Source: an uncultured Kiritimatiellota bacterium (lineage in GTDB: Bacteria > Verrucomicrobiota > Kiritimatiellia > RFP12 > UBA1067). From it: DNA of 64,000 bases. The translations under genes and the position numbers were made by a program. Shown here piece by piece: positions 45,456 to 54,595 of this stretch (the stretch's first letter is position 1; every line of letters begins with the position of its first letter). A model generated the notes under the pieces. The model did no database searches and was not told the origin of the DNA. It worked only from the letters and a program-made list of their open reading frames with translations. The stretch is taken from assembly GCA_934643865.1 (NCBI GenBank), contig CAKUCX010000009.1:1-64000 (forward strand). Direction: 5' to 3'.

Positions 45456-45469
45456 GGTCTTGTCCTCCG

Positions 45470-45991
45470 TCAGAGGCCGAGGTCTTCACCGTCGCCGGGA
45501 GCGCCGCCTTCGCTTGCGGGGGCCGCGCCCTCGCCAGCGGGAGCGTCGCCGCCGTTGTCGGCGGGGGGCTGTTCCTTGTTCGAGTTCCTGCGACTGCGCT
45601 TCGGCTTTTCGGGAGCGCCGCCTTCGCCTGCGGGGGCCGCGCCCTCGCCAGCGGGAGCGTCGCCGCCGCCCATGTCGAACTCGTCGCCGACGTCATCGGG
45701 ATTCGGGGCCGTTTCCTGACCCTCGGTGTCCTCCGGCGTCAAAGTGCTCTTGCGCATGTTCATCGTGGTCTTCTTCTTCAGAAGGTCGTCCCATGCGTCC
45801 TGATTGTTGATGAGGTTCGCCTTGATGCGCGAAACGACTACGCGCCAGTCGAGGGAGCCGTTGCCGACGGCCAGCGCGACCGCGCGGCTGATCGGGTGGT
45901 AGTTGATCTGCTTGGCCGCCTGCTTGGTGTACAGGATGATGCGGCCATCAGACATGTTGATGAGATAGTGCTGGGTGCTGGGTGTTTCCAT
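45470..45991 (-). CDS. Small late protein with duplicated Gly/Ala/Glu-rich tail
   Basis: A 173-aa protein. The N-terminal 90 residues form a compact domain (INMSDGRIILYTKQAAKQI). The C-terminal 70 residues are low-complexity: a unit of the form GGDAPAGEGAAPAGEGGAP occurs twice, separated by a basic stretch (KPKRSRRN). The duplication is present as a 58-bp DNA repeat. ATG 45991 follows a GAGGAACATC ribosome site. Position after the capsid genes suggests a capsid-associated or head-completion role. Confidence 0.5.
   Translation of the reverse strand: METPSTQHYLINMSDGRIILYTKQAAKQINYHPISRAVALAVGNGSLDWRVVVSRIKANLINNQDAWDDLLKKKTTMNMRKSTLTPEDTEGQETAPNPDDVGDEFDMGGGDAPAGEGAAPAGEGGAPEKPKRSRRNSNKEQPPADNGGDAPAGEGAAPASEGGAPGDGEDLGL
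45497..45668. repeat. 58-bp direct repeat within the small late gene
   Basis: Copies at 45497-45554 and 45611-45668 differ at one base. They encode the duplicated GGDAPAGEGAAPA unit. Such near-identical in-frame copies can expand or shrink by recombination without a frameshift (each unit spans 114 bp, 38 codons). Confidence 0.85.
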
Positions 45992-46018
45992 TTGATGTTC
46001 CTCGCTTTTGGTTAGGGG

Positions 46019-46073
46019 GCCTTCCCCGCCAGCGCCGTGAAAGCGAGGCAATCCGGCGCATGACGGGGAAGGC
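46019..46073 (-). terminator. Large hairpin after the decoration-like gene
   Basis: A two-step stem: GCCTTCCCCG with CGGGGAAGGC outside, GCGCCG with CGGCGC inside. It starts 16 bp past the stop codon of the decoration-like gene. There is no U tract, so it may act as an attenuator or mRNA stabiliser that sets high capsid expression apart from the downstream genes. Confidence 0.5.
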
Positions 46074-46088
46074 GATAGTGCCTTCCGC

Positions 46089-46625
46089 TTACCGCTTCAG
46101 GTAGATGTCGCCCTTGGAGGCGTTCGCACCCGCATCCTGTCCGCTGGTGCGGTAGGGGACGGAAACGGCGAAGTTCGCCATCGCGTCGCCGTCGGGGAGG
46201 TAGCCCACGACGTTGACCTTCAGAAGGCCCTTGGCAATCGCCGTCGCGGCGCTCTCTCCGCCCGTGATGCACAGGCAGAGGACGTCGCCAGCCGCCAGCA
46301 CCTTCGCGGTGATGTTCTGCACCGACTTCAGGAGCGTGCTGCCGCCGACATTCACGGCAGAGCCGATGGTGGCGCTGTCGCTCTTGGCCTTGATGGTGAT
46401 CGTGGCGGCGTCGCAGGCTTCCATTTCCTCGACGTACAGCCCCGTGATGACGAAAGACGCCGGAAGCGCGAGGAACTCGAAGTTCTTCGTCGCGCCGGAC
46501 GCGGCGTTCAGCGGAGCGAGCGAGAAGTCAATCTTGCGAGAGACGCCAACACCCGTCTTGAACACTTCAGGATCGAAGGCGCCGTTGGCGCCAAAGATCG
46601 TCTTGTCGGTAGTAAGTTCTGCCAT
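46089..46625 (-). CDS. Capsid decoration-like protein
   Basis: A 178-aa beta-rich protein lying immediately downstream of the major capsid gene, the usual place of decoration or cement proteins. The core alternates short hydrophobic strands (FEFLALPASFVITGLYV, ATITIKAKSDSATIG, DVLCLCITGGESA), as in beta-sandwich head proteins. A strong AAAGGA site precedes the ATG, and a large hairpin follows the stop codon. The role is inferred from place and fold pattern. Confidence 0.5.
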   Translation of the reverse strand: MAELTTDKTIFGANGAFDPEVFKTGVGVSRKIDFSLAPLNAASGATKNFEFLALPASFVITGLYVEEMEACDAATITIKAKSDSATIGSAVNVGGSTLLKSVQNITAKVLAAGDVLCLCITGGESAATAIAKGLLKVNVVGYLPDGDAMANFAVSVPYRTSGQDAGANASKGDIYLKR

Positions 46626-46694
46626 TGTCGTATTCCTTTCTCGTTGTCAGGTTCGCCATCCCCCAGCGTCGCCGCCGGAGAGAGGACGTTGCGC

Positions 46695-47666
46695 TTACGC
46701 CGCAATCGTGACGTAGCCACAACCGATGCGCTCGGGATAGCGAACGAACCAGTCGTAGATCATCTTCGAGCGGTGGAACTCGCCCCACTCCTCGACGGAC
46801 TGCAACTTGTCCTTCACACGCGCCTCGTCGGCGAACGTGACGGCGCTGGTGTCGCCGAAGAAGATGAGGTACTTCGCCGGGTCGCCGCCGGACGCGCGCC
46901 ACATCGGGATCTGGTTGTCCACGATGATGTTGGCGCCGTTCAGTTCGCCGAGGAAGCGGACGCTCTTGCGGAGCGCGGATTCCGCGTCGCCCATCCAGTC
47001 CGCGCGCTTCAGTTCGCTCGTCTGGATCACGTTCGCGACCGCCACGGGGACGATGACGAACGGCTTCGTGTCGAGGCCGCCGGGCATCTCGTTCAGCGCG
47101 TTGATGCACGAAACGATGTAGTCCGGCGCGACGTTCCTGTGAGCGACCGAGGAGGCCGCGTTGCAGGCGTTGCCCGTCTTGTAGAGCGCCACGGGGTTCA
47201 CCGCAGAGCCGAGGTCGAAGGACGCGCTCTTGAATCCGGCTGTGTTGCCCTGATTGCACACGTGAACCTTCGACGGGACGTCGGCGAAGAACTCCGCCTC
47301 GACATCCTCGGACATCTGGCGGGTGCCCTCGGCGATGAGAGGCGATTCGAGGTCGAGTTTGGAGAAGATTTTGTCCTCGTCCTCCAACTTGAACGCGAAG
47401 TAGCGTTCACGGTTGATCGTGAACACTTCCTCGGCGCCTTTCGGCTCCTGGTACTTCACCTTCTCGCCCGGCTTCGTCACGTTCGTGTGAATGAGCGGAA
47501 GGACGGGGACGTGGATCGTCTGCCCTGTCTTGCGGAAACGGCCCTCCCAGTCACGGTTCGTGATCATGGGAAGGATGGACTTGTCGCGGAAGCGTTTGCG
47601 AAACTCGGTTTCGTAAATCTCCTGCTGGGTTGCCGGAAAGTTCGGCTGACCGTTGGGATGCAACAT
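46695..47666 (-). CDS. Major capsid protein
   Basis: A 323-aa protein of HK97/P22-like type by context. It is preceded by a scaffold gene and followed by a decoration-like protein. Features include the N-arm QPNFPATQQEIYETEFRKRF, the central KLEDEDKIFSKLDLES helix, and PFVIVPVAVANVIQTSE in the likely P domain. It ends RYPERIGCGYVTIAA. ATG 47666 is preferred to an in-frame TTG six bases upstream because GGAGC is then properly placed. Confidence 0.75.
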   Translation of the reverse strand: MLHPNGQPNFPATQQEIYETEFRKRFRDKSILPMITNRDWEGRFRKTGQTIHVPVLPLIHTNVTKPGEKVKYQEPKGAEEVFTINRERYFAFKLEDEDKIFSKLDLESPLIAEGTRQMSEDVEAEFFADVPSKVHVCNQGNTAGFKSASFDLGSAVNPVALYKTGNACNAASSVAHRNVAPDYIVSCINALNEMPGGLDTKPFVIVPVAVANVIQTSELKRADWMGDAESALRKSVRFLGELNGANIIVDNQIPMWRASGGDPAKYLIFFGDTSAVTFADEARVKDKLQSVEEWGEFHRSKMIYDWFVRYPERIGCGYVTIAA

Positions 47667-47703
47667 TTTCAATGCTCCTTTGGCGACAAGTCGGGACGCG
47701 CGC

Positions 47704-48531
47704 TTACTTCACGCGCCCCTCCTTGTACGCCTTAGATAGTTCTTCGCAAATCCCGACGTACTCCTTGTAGGACAGGAGGTGCCGCTGGAACTTTCCCTGC
47801 GCGTCGTCGAGGATGCGCTTGTACTCGTTCGCGGTGTATGTCTTGCCCGGCTGAAGCACGACGGTCTGCGATTCGACACCGCCGCCCATTGAGCGGGGGT
47901 CAGGCGCGGCGGAACCGTCCTGACTGCCCGAAGGCAAAGGAAGTTCGAGGCCCTTGAAGAACATTTCGACGTGGTACTTCATGGTGTCGAAGTCTGCGTC
48001 ATTGAGCGCCTTCACGACGGACGGCGCGTTCCTGACGAGATACTTGTTCCACGCATCGTGCTTGTCGCCTCCAACCAGTACGGACTTGCCGAATCCGGGG
48101 AAGGTCTCGTCGATGCGCTTCAGCATTTCGGCTTGCGCCGCCTGCGCCTTGCGCTTCTTCTCCTCCTCCCGCTCCTGCTCAAGACGAGCGAGGCGTTCGT
48201 TCTGTCCGGCCACGGCCATTTCGGCGGCCTTCTGCGCGATGAGCGCGGAACCGCGCTTGAAGTCGTCCGGAACCTCGGCTTTAAGATCGTCAGGGAGGGC
48301 AGAAATGGCATCCTCCGCCTGTTTGGCCTTCTTCAGTTCGTCCAACTCCTTGCGCAACGCGGCGTTCTTCTCGACCTCCTGTTTGAGACGGCCTGCCTCA
48401 ACCTTTTCGGTCTGAAGTTGCTTCTGCGCTTCTTCGTAGAGCGCCTTGTAGTCAGGCGCACCACCGTTGTCGGCACCTGCGGCGTTTCCGCCGAGCGCGC
48501 CAAGTATGTTCTCCGTTGTCTCGTTGTTCAT
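47704..48531 (-). CDS. Capsid scaffolding protein
   Basis: A 275-aa charged helical protein. It has a Gly/Ala-rich N-terminus, then a long coiled coil (residues about 35-150, rich in Lys, Glu and Gln), then a C-terminal region with YKRILDDAQGKF and a basic end (SKAYKEGRVK). This is the standard layout of phage scaffolds, and the gene lies directly upstream of the capsid gene. No protease motif was found, so scaffold removal is not by self-cleavage as far as can be seen. Confidence 0.75.
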   Translation of the reverse strand: MNNETTENILGALGGNAAGADNGGAPDYKALYEEAQKQLQTEKVEAGRLKQEVEKNAALRKELDELKKAKQAEDAISALPDDLKAEVPDDFKRGSALIAQKAAEMAVAGQNERLARLEQEREEEKKRKAQAAQAEMLKRIDETFPGFGKSVLVGGDKHDAWNKYLVRNAPSVVKALNDADFDTMKYHVEMFFKGLELPLPSGSQDGSAAPDPRSMGGGVESQTVVLQPGKTYTANEYKRILDDAQGKFQRHLLSYKEYVGICEELSKAYKEGRVK

Positions 48532-48626
48532 GGTCTTCCTTTTCCTATCAAGCCCGACTGCCACATCGGGGGTTTGATTGCCGTACCGAGCCACACCCGT
48601 GGGATTCGGCCAGCGGTGTTTTTCGA

Positions 48627-48911
48627 CTACTCACCCGCGATCTCTCGCCGGATTCTCTCCGCCTCCTCCACTTTGGCTTTCATTTCAGATTCGGATTGAG
48701 CGGCAAGAGCGTCATCCGCGAGTTTGTAGCAAATGGCAAGCATCCCGGAGAAGACGGCGGCCTGCCTGTCCGTCTGGCATCCGGGAATCGTGCGCGCGAT
48801 CAGTTCCGCGCGGTTTCTCATGTGACGTGCGAAGGATTCGGCGCAACCTCCCTCGATGAGGTCGCGGTAGAACTCTGCGTCGTTCCTCGCAATCTGTTCT
48901 TCAATCGTCAT
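48627..48911 (-). CDS. Small helical protein between portal and scaffold
   Basis: A 94-aa helical protein (IEEQIARNDAEFYRDLIEGG, later KAKVEEAERIRREIAGE). Its ATG overlaps the portal stop codon (ATGA), so it is made together with the portal. Small genes here often encode assembly helpers. No family is recognised. Confidence 0.6.
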   Translation of the reverse strand: MTIEEQIARNDAEFYRDLIEGGCAESFARHMRNRAELIARTIPGCQTDRQAAVFSGMLAICYKLADDALAAQSESEMKAKVEEAERIRREIAGE

Positions 48912-51142
48912 GCGACATTCCTCCGTTCCTCAACGCCTCCAGGGGCGGACGGCGTGACGTCCATCGTTTCGGGTTGCGGGCCTTGGTTCGGCAGGGCAGG
49001 CTGTGGCGCGCCGCCACCGCCTCCGGCCATAGCCGCCGCGTTCTGGTCTGATTGAATCTTCGCCTGCGTCGCGGCGCAAATCTGCTGGAGTTGCTGAACC
49101 AACTCGAACTGCTTCAGTCGCTCCTCGCTGGGGATAACGTCGTCCGGGTTGATGTTCACGTCCTGAATCGACGGGCGAAGAAGAGCCATGATCCCGCGAG
49201 CGCCGATGATCTGCACGAGAAGCGGGTTGCCGATGACGGTATTGAAGAGTTGGATGCGTTGCTGATCCTGCTGGGCCTTCAGAATCTTGCCCATGACGCC
49301 AGCGGCGTGAACCTCGCAATCTCCCTTCAGTTCGAGGTCGAGGTCGTAGAGCAGGATGTAGTTGCACGTCTTCTGCACCTGATCGCGCGTCACGAGGCGG
49401 TCTGTCGCGGAGATCACCATCTTCATGCCGCGAGACGCGGCCTCGGTGAAGATCGCAAGGCCGGACGCGGTGCGTAGCGCGCCCTGCCCGGAAGACTGCC
49501 CGTATGTGTAGGCGGGTATGCCTGAATCGTCGTCCGCCTGAACGCGCATCTTCTCCCACACAGCGAGAAGTTCAGATGCGTTCGACGGCACGGACACGAC
49601 GCCGATTGGCGCGCCCGTGTTGCCCATCATGCTCGTCTGGAACGGGAAAACCTTGTGCGGACGGAACTTCAGGCCGTCCGGCGACTTGTCGGCGAGGCGC
49701 CCGATGTCGTTGATCCAGTACATCGGGCCGCTTGCGACGGCCATGTTCTGCATGAGCGCCTTGATGGAGTTGTTCATCACCGACTGCACGAGGCAGAGTT
49801 TGTCGGCGACGGATTCGCCCCACCACGATCCGGGCAGTTCGTAGAACACGCCCTTCGACACGGGAAGGCCGAGGCGGTCGTCGATGATGCGGCAGTAAAC
49901 CACGAACCCGCCGATCACGATTGTCTCGACGCGGTAGAAGTTCTCGTACTCGATGCGGTCGCCGTTCATCGTTCGCGTGACGCCGAACTCGATGAGGTCG
50001 CTTCCGCGAACGGACGCAAAGCAACGGACGCCTTCGAGGGTGCAGTCGCGCGGGTCTTCCGTGCCGTTCTTCTCGGCGTCGCGGCGGATCGGGTCGTAAG
50101 GCTCCGAATCAATCTTCAGGCCGCCCTTGGGATAGCGGTCGAGCAGGGCGCGCACGGTCTGCGGCATCCAGCCCTCGGCCTTGTCGGAGTTCACGCGCTG
50201 GCAATGCGTGACGTACTGCCAGAGTTCGTTCGCCGTGTACTTGATGCGGATGCAGAGAGGGCCGTCCTCGACGTCCTTGGCGTCCGGCGCCGGATAGCAG
50301 TCGCACGGATTCACGGCCTCGTATGTCGGGATCATGCGGTATTCGCGCTTGTACTTGCGCGTACCAGTCCTCTTGCTCATCTTGCACTTGTTGACGGGCA
50401 TGACGCGCGGCACCGGGCCGATGATGAGGCCCGTGCCGTAGGTGCAGATGTAATCGACGTACTCGTTGAACGCCTTGATCCACCCGCCCTCGGCCATCAT
50501 GTCCTGAACCTTGCGCTCCATGCGCTTCGCCCTCGTCCGGGCGAACGCGATCTTGCGGTTCATTATCTCGTCGTAGCGGTTCTGCGTGGACAGAACGACG
50601 ATGCGCTGGAGCAGGGCGTTCTCCTGTGGCGTCAACTGCTGTACGCCCATCTGCTCCAACTGGTTGAAAATCTGTACGAGTTCGTTGCTGATGTCCTGCG
50701 CGGACTCCTCTTCGACCTGTTCCGGCACTTCGGGATCGGGCGTGGGATCGACCGTGAATGGCCACTCGCCTGAAGAGTTGAAGATGTCAACGAGCATCGC
50801 CTTCGCGGCGCGAACCTTCGTCGCGGTGATTGGCGCGAAGATTCGCTCGTCGATTCCGGCGGCTCGCATCTTCGCCTTCTGTGCGTCGCTGTACTGGCAT
50901 GTCTGCGAGAGAAGCGCGTAGCGCAGTTTCGCGTCAACGCCGCTGGTGCGGCGGTGATCGACCGCAATGTGCCACGTTTCCATGACGAACGCGGCGAGAC
51001 GGCACATCGGGAAAGTCGTCGGCACGATTGCGGCAGGGCGCGGCGACGCCTCTGAAACGGTTTCGCCGGAAGCGGCGGACATGCCGTTTCCGTTCCTTAC
51101 GGCGTCCAACGCCGCGCCGAATATCTGCTCTACCGTGTCCAT
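48908..51142 (-). CDS. Portal protein
   Basis: A 744-aa protein, long as in podoviruses. It forms the dodecameric ring through which DNA enters the head and to which the tail attaches. Recognisable parts: a clip/stem area with EYVDYICTYGTGLIIGPV; a wing with GVFYELPGSWWGESVADKL and MNNSIKALMQNMA; a crown-like helix LKQFELVQQLQQICAATQ; and a Gly/Pro-rich tail. ATG 51142 (MDTVEQIF) is chosen over an ORF start at 51190, since codons upstream fall in an intergenic repeat region. It follows the large terminase gene by 108 bp. Confidence 0.8.
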   Translation of the reverse strand: MDTVEQIFGAALDAVRNGNGMSAASGETVSEASPRPAAIVPTTFPMCRLAAFVMETWHIAVDHRRTSGVDAKLRYALLSQTCQYSDAQKAKMRAAGIDERIFAPITATKVRAAKAMLVDIFNSSGEWPFTVDPTPDPEVPEQVEEESAQDISNELVQIFNQLEQMGVQQLTPQENALLQRIVVLSTQNRYDEIMNRKIAFARTRAKRMERKVQDMMAEGGWIKAFNEYVDYICTYGTGLIIGPVPRVMPVNKCKMSKRTGTRKYKREYRMIPTYEAVNPCDCYPAPDAKDVEDGPLCIRIKYTANELWQYVTHCQRVNSDKAEGWMPQTVRALLDRYPKGGLKIDSEPYDPIRRDAEKNGTEDPRDCTLEGVRCFASVRGSDLIEFGVTRTMNGDRIEYENFYRVETIVIGGFVVYCRIIDDRLGLPVSKGVFYELPGSWWGESVADKLCLVQSVMNNSIKALMQNMAVASGPMYWINDIGRLADKSPDGLKFRPHKVFPFQTSMMGNTGAPIGVVSVPSNASELLAVWEKMRVQADDDSGIPAYTYGQSSGQGALRTASGLAIFTEAASRGMKMVISATDRLVTRDQVQKTCNYILLYDLDLELKGDCEVHAAGVMGKILKAQQDQQRIQLFNTVIGNPLLVQIIGARGIMALLRPSIQDVNINPDDVIPSEERLKQFELVQQLQQICAATQAKIQSDQNAAAMAGGGGGAPQPALPNQGPQPETMDVTPSAPGGVEERRNVA

Positions 51143-51200
51143 GTCCAATAATGTACGAACTGCGTGCCGTTCGTCAAATGACGCCGACAAGAAAGGCGCG

Positions 51201-51224
51201 TTTCGCCTTTATTTACGGGCGTTT
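51201..51224 (+). repeat. Motif B copy between terminase and portal genes
   Basis: Quasi-palindrome TTTCGCC...TATTTACGGGCGTTT in the 108-bp gap. Two related copies in the opposite orientation lie in the control region (54501-54526 and 54671-54695). It can fold as CGCC/GGCG with a 10-nt AT-rich loop. Confidence 0.5.
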
Positions 51225-51250
51225 GGAGCAATTCGCCCCTTGACGCGGGG

Positions 51251-52798
51251 CTATACGCAACCGAAGTCGAGGTTGAACGCCGACACGTCGATGGACGAGC
51301 GCCTGCCGAAGTTGTCGTTCGGCACGGAGAAGTCCACGCCGGACTTGAACGCGCCCATGCAGAGATACTGGAAGGCGTCGTGGACGTGCGAGTAGATGTT
51401 CTTATCGGCCTCCTCGGTGAAGCGCTCGTCGCCGTCGGCGGCGTTCTTCAGCCTGCGGTAGCAGTAGTAGCCGTTGAAGCCCTTGCGGAGCATTTTGCAC
51501 CGCTCGCTGATCTGCACGGCGGCGCGTCCCTTGTAGTTCCGGCGCAGGAGTTCGCTCACCGCGTCGATGCGAATCTGGAATCGGTTGCCGTTCGTCGCAG
51601 GCGCAGGCTTCGTCAGGATGCCGTAGCGGTTGAACGTCTGGATCGCCGATACCGACACCACCTCGTTGTAGTTCATCCCGGCGGGGTCGCCGAAGTTGAT
51701 GTGCGGCATGGACGGGAAGCCGTACTCGTTCATCAGTTTCGGACGCAATAGTTCCTCGATGAACTGCTCGGCGCTCATGTTCTCCGCAGTCACCTCGTCG
51801 AGGACGTACAGAACGCCGTCGATTCCCAACTGCGCGATCACCGTCGCTGGCGTCCGCCCGAAGTCGCTCCCCATCAGCACCGTCAGGCCGCGCTGGAGTT
51901 TCAGGTCGCCGTGGTAGCAATGTATCTCGTCATTGTACTCCGGGTAAACGGGACGGCCTTCGACCGACGTGCCGAACTGGTTCAGTATGAGCCGCTTCAC
52001 CTTGTCCGGGTCTGCGCCGACGGTCTGCTTGTGCCAGTAGTAGAACCCCTCCTTCAGGTTCTCGACGTTCTCCGCAGGGCGGATGCCGTACTTCTCGAAG
52101 TCGCGCCCGTCGTTGTCCTCGTACCACGTCTTCCCGTCCTTGTGCCGCAGAAGCAGGGCCGGAGGCTGGACGAAAAACAGCATCTTCGCAGGCTTCTCCA
52201 CGCACTCCTTGCGGTACCACCAGTTGCTCTCGTCCGGCGAGTTCGTGTCCATGATGACGCCGTAGGAATCCAGTTCGACGCCCTTGCACGGCTGGAAGCG
52301 CCCGATTCGACCGTGCAACTCGTCGATGATCGACCACGGAACCTGCGTCGCCTCGTTCACCCACGCGCCGCTCAACTCCAGCGACATGAGGTCGTTGCGG
52401 ATGTTCTTCGACTCCAGCGCGTAGAACTCCAAGTCGATGCGCACTATCGTCCCGTCGCCCTGCATCGACGGCTCCTCCAGCCGCCCGGAGATCGGCGAAC
52501 TCATGTGCATCACCGTCTGCGGGAACCATTGGAGCCACGTCTCGATGGTCGTCTTGATGAGCGCGGGATAACTGTGGCGCCCGATCAGCCACTTCGACCA
52601 GCGGATGCGCTTCTTCACGCCGTCCTCCACGATGGTCGCCACCTTCTGCCTATCCGCGACCATGCGGATGTCCCAGCAACACGCCACCGACTTCCCGGAG
52701 CCGACGGGGCCGCGTATGCACTTGTACTCGTAGCCCTGCGGTGCCAGATGGAACGCCGAGCCTGTCCACGATGCGTTGTAAGTCACCTCGTTCGCCAT
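51251..52798 (-). CDS. Terminase large subunit
   Basis: A 515-aa ATP-driven DNA packaging motor with nuclease. Walker A is GPVGSGKS (K36); the Walker B/catalytic glutamate is probably E149 in AWVNEATQ. The RNase H-like nuclease begins MGSDFGRTPATV (D312), with a later acidic residue D371 in NFGDPAG. The length and domain order are normal. It lies between the portal gene and two small genes that separate it from the terminase small subunit. Confidence 0.92.
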   Translation of the reverse strand: MANEVTYNASWTGSAFHLAPQGYEYKCIRGPVGSGKSVACCWDIRMVADRQKVATIVEDGVKKRIRWSKWLIGRHSYPALIKTTIETWLQWFPQTVMHMSSPISGRLEEPSMQGDGTIVRIDLEFYALESKNIRNDLMSLELSGAWVNEATQVPWSIIDELHGRIGRFQPCKGVELDSYGVIMDTNSPDESNWWYRKECVEKPAKMLFFVQPPALLLRHKDGKTWYEDNDGRDFEKYGIRPAENVENLKEGFYYWHKQTVGADPDKVKRLILNQFGTSVEGRPVYPEYNDEIHCYHGDLKLQRGLTVLMGSDFGRTPATVIAQLGIDGVLYVLDEVTAENMSAEQFIEELLRPKLMNEYGFPSMPHINFGDPAGMNYNEVVSVSAIQTFNRYGILTKPAPATNGNRFQIRIDAVSELLRRNYKGRAAVQISERCKMLRKGFNGYYCYRRLKNAADGDERFTEEADKNIYSHVHDAFQYLCMGAFKSGVDFSVPNDNFGRRSSIDVSAFNLDFGCV

Positions 52799-52808
52799 CG
52801 CAACCTCC

Positions 52809-53042
52809 TCACTCCGTCAACTTCGCAACCGCGCCGATCTCCTCCGCAGTCATCCACGTCTCCGTGAACTCCCGTCTGTCTCGCCACTTCAGGCAGTACG
52901 TAGGCTCCCTGCCGAGGGAGAACTCAACGGCCTTCACCACGCACTCGAAATTCAAATCGCCGCAGAGACGCAACTTCTGCCCAAGCGCATACCTCGCATG
53001 GAACTCGTTCTGCCCGTCCGTGCCAGCAACGCCGCTTGTCAT
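52809..53042 (-). CDS. Small protein of unknown function
   Basis: A 77-aa protein starting at the ATG that overlaps the upstream stop codon (ATGA). It contains LGQKLRLCGDLNFECVVKAV and CLKWRDRREFTETWM. It looks like a compact beta domain with C-terminal helix. No family is recognised. It is 10 bp before the terminase large subunit, so it may assist packaging. Confidence 0.55.
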   Translation of the reverse strand: MTSGVAGTDGQNEFHARYALGQKLRLCGDLNFECVVKAVEFSLGREPTYCLKWRDRREFTETWMTAEEIGAVAKLTE

Positions 53043-53617
53043 GGCCTCACCCCCGCAACCCTGCGCGGAGTGTGCAGGGCGCCGTCGTCCCCGCGAACGA
53101 TGTACCGCTCGTAGAACTCCGGCCCGCACCTCCGCCCGAACACCAGCGGCAAACCGCGCCGCTTGCACCAAACCCACGGATAGACGTCCGGCGGGATGAC
53201 CGCCAAAACAGTCCCTTTCCCCCACACCCCGCGCCCAGAGGCGTTCCGCACCACGTCCCCAACAGCAAACCGCTCGCGCTCCCTTGCCGATCCTGCGCCG
53301 CGTGTCCGCGCGACACCCCCGATGACTGTTCCACTCGGCCCCCCCGCGCGTGCTGTCCTATCCCCCATAGGGCGGGGGCGGGGCCGGGCAGGGCTGGCCG
53401 GGCAGGGTGCCGGGCGTGTGCCGTCGGCGGGGGCGGCGCGTCGCTGGCGGTGGCGTTCGAGGGGGGCGGGGGGCGTGGCGTGGCGCGTCGCTGGGGCGTT
53501 CGCGGCCTCGGTTGCGGGGTCGAGGGCGGCACCGTTGGCGCGTCGGCTGGCCTGTCGCTCAACCGTTGAGGGGTGGCAACCCTCCGCTCGTTTGTTGATA
53601 TTTGCGCTTTTATACAT
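53039..53617 (-). CDS. SH3/KOW-like small protein, start uncertain
   Basis: The C-terminal 95 residues form a convincing small domain: ERFAVGDVVRNASGRGVWGKGTV resembles a KOW/SH3-type barrel, followed by YPWVWCKRRGLPLVFGRRC. The upstream part (53368-53617) is Arg/Pro/Ala-rich and may not be translated; an ATG at 53368 would give 109 aa, and the ATG at 53617, which overlaps the terminase small-subunit stop codon, gives 192 aa. The longer form is listed because of that coupling. Function unknown. Confidence 0.5.
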   Translation of the reverse strand: MYKSANINKRAEGCHPSTVERQASRRANGAALDPATEAANAPATRHATPPAPLERHRQRRAAPADGTRPAPCPASPARPRPRPMGDRTARAGGPSGTVIGGVARTRGAGSARERERFAVGDVVRNASGRGVWGKGTVLAVIPPDVYPWVWCKRRGLPLVFGRRCGPEFYERYIVRGDDGALHTPRRVAGVRP

Positions 53618-54290
53618 CTATCGCCGCCATTTCTGCGCTTTTCGCGTTTTGGGGTATTCCGGCCACACTCCCGCCACACATCGCCGGAGCCGCCGCCTGA
53701 ATAATGTTGATGTTGTACGTATTCCCGCCGCCGGAGTGTGAACCGCCGCCGCCGTGCTTATACCTTGGGTCGCCGTAAGTGTCAGCGGCGAGGCGTTCAA
53801 GCAGGAACTTCGACAGGCTGGCGGCTTCTTTCCCGATCCCGCGCCCGTCTAACGCCTTTTCGGTGGCCTCTAACGCCTTCAGGGCGAGCCGTTCGCCCGT
53901 GCTGGCCTTGCAGAACTTGAAAGCCGCGTCGAAGTCGGGCGAGGCAAGGCGGCAAATGGTGAGATCACCCCAACCGATCCCGGCTTGCTTCATCGCCACG
54001 GACGGCAAAGCCCCGGCGAAGTAAGACAGCAGGAAGCGCACCGCCTGCGCGCGCGTGACCAGTTGCGCGAACTCTACCCGCGTTTTCTGCGGCTGTCGCC
54101 TCTCGCCCTGTTCTGCTTTCCGTGTGTTGGCGAAGTCCACAAGGAGGGAATAAGCTTCTTCCTCATCGAGCGAGAGGGTGGCGGCTGGGTCTGCCGTGGG
54201 CTGTGGCTGTGTGGTCGCGGCTGGCGCGGCTGTGGGTGCCGTGTCGGTGGCGTGTGCGCCGGGCTTTGGTTTGCGTCTGGTGTGGCTCAT
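53610..54290 (-). CDS. Probable terminase small subunit
   Basis: A 226-aa protein. After a Thr/Pro/Ala-rich leader, an HTH-like region (QAVRFLLSYFAGALPSVAMK) is followed by a helical core. FLLERLAADTYGDPRY then leads into a short Asn/Ile-rich beta end, a common terminase small-subunit layout. It recognises phage DNA for packaging. The ATG at 54290 is chosen (MSHTRRKPK); an in-frame start at 54398 has no ribosome site. The first gene of the late operon. Its coding region holds a copy of repeat motif A. Confidence 0.6.
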   Translation of the reverse strand: MSHTRRKPKPGAHATDTAPTAAPAATTQPQPTADPAATLSLDEEEAYSLLVDFANTRKAEQGERRQPQKTRVEFAQLVTRAQAVRFLLSYFAGALPSVAMKQAGIGWGDLTICRLASPDFDAAFKFCKASTGERLALKALEATEKALDGRGIGKEAASLSKFLLERLAADTYGDPRYKHGGGGSHSGGGNTYNINIIQAAAPAMCGGSVAGIPQNAKSAEMAAIDV

Positions 54291-54422
54291 GGGTACATTG
54301 TCGCACGGCTTGACGCGACCTATACGGGCGGGGCCTGTTGGGTGTGGATCGCGATTAAACAGGCAAAAAGCAAAAAAGGGGCGGACAGGGCAAGCCATAG
54401 AGGCCGGGAAGGAATCTTTTCG

Positions 54423-54439
54423 GCTTTCCGTGTGTTGGC
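54423..54439 (-). repeat. Motif A, copy 2 (GCCAACACACGGAAAGC)
   Basis: Read on the minus strand. Identical 17-bp copies lie at 54115-54131 and 54579-54595. Spacing between copies is 308 and 156 bp. The role is unknown. Confidence 0.7.
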
Positions 54440-54578
54440 TTTGCTAATCCTTGCGCGTGCGCGTATAAGGCCAGAACTCTGTCCGCCTGCCCGAAGAGCG
54501 AAAACGCCCGTAAATATTGGGCGAAACTCGGACAGGGGGCGAGGGGTTGCGCCCTGTCCGCCCTGCCCAACGTGCGCC

Positions 54579-54595
54579 GCTTTCCGTGTGTTGGC
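54579..54595 (-). repeat. Motif A, copy 3 (GCCAACACACGGAAAGC)
   Basis: Third identical 17-bp copy, on the minus strand, between two motif B copies in the control region. With its fellows it alternates with motif B, in the order B, A, B, A reading leftward. Confidence 0.7.

Noticed and set aside
53340..53600. GC-rich G-run segment as a separate gene or G-quadruplex locus
   Set aside because: It lies in the uncertain N-terminal extension of the SH3/KOW-like gene; no independent evidence for function.
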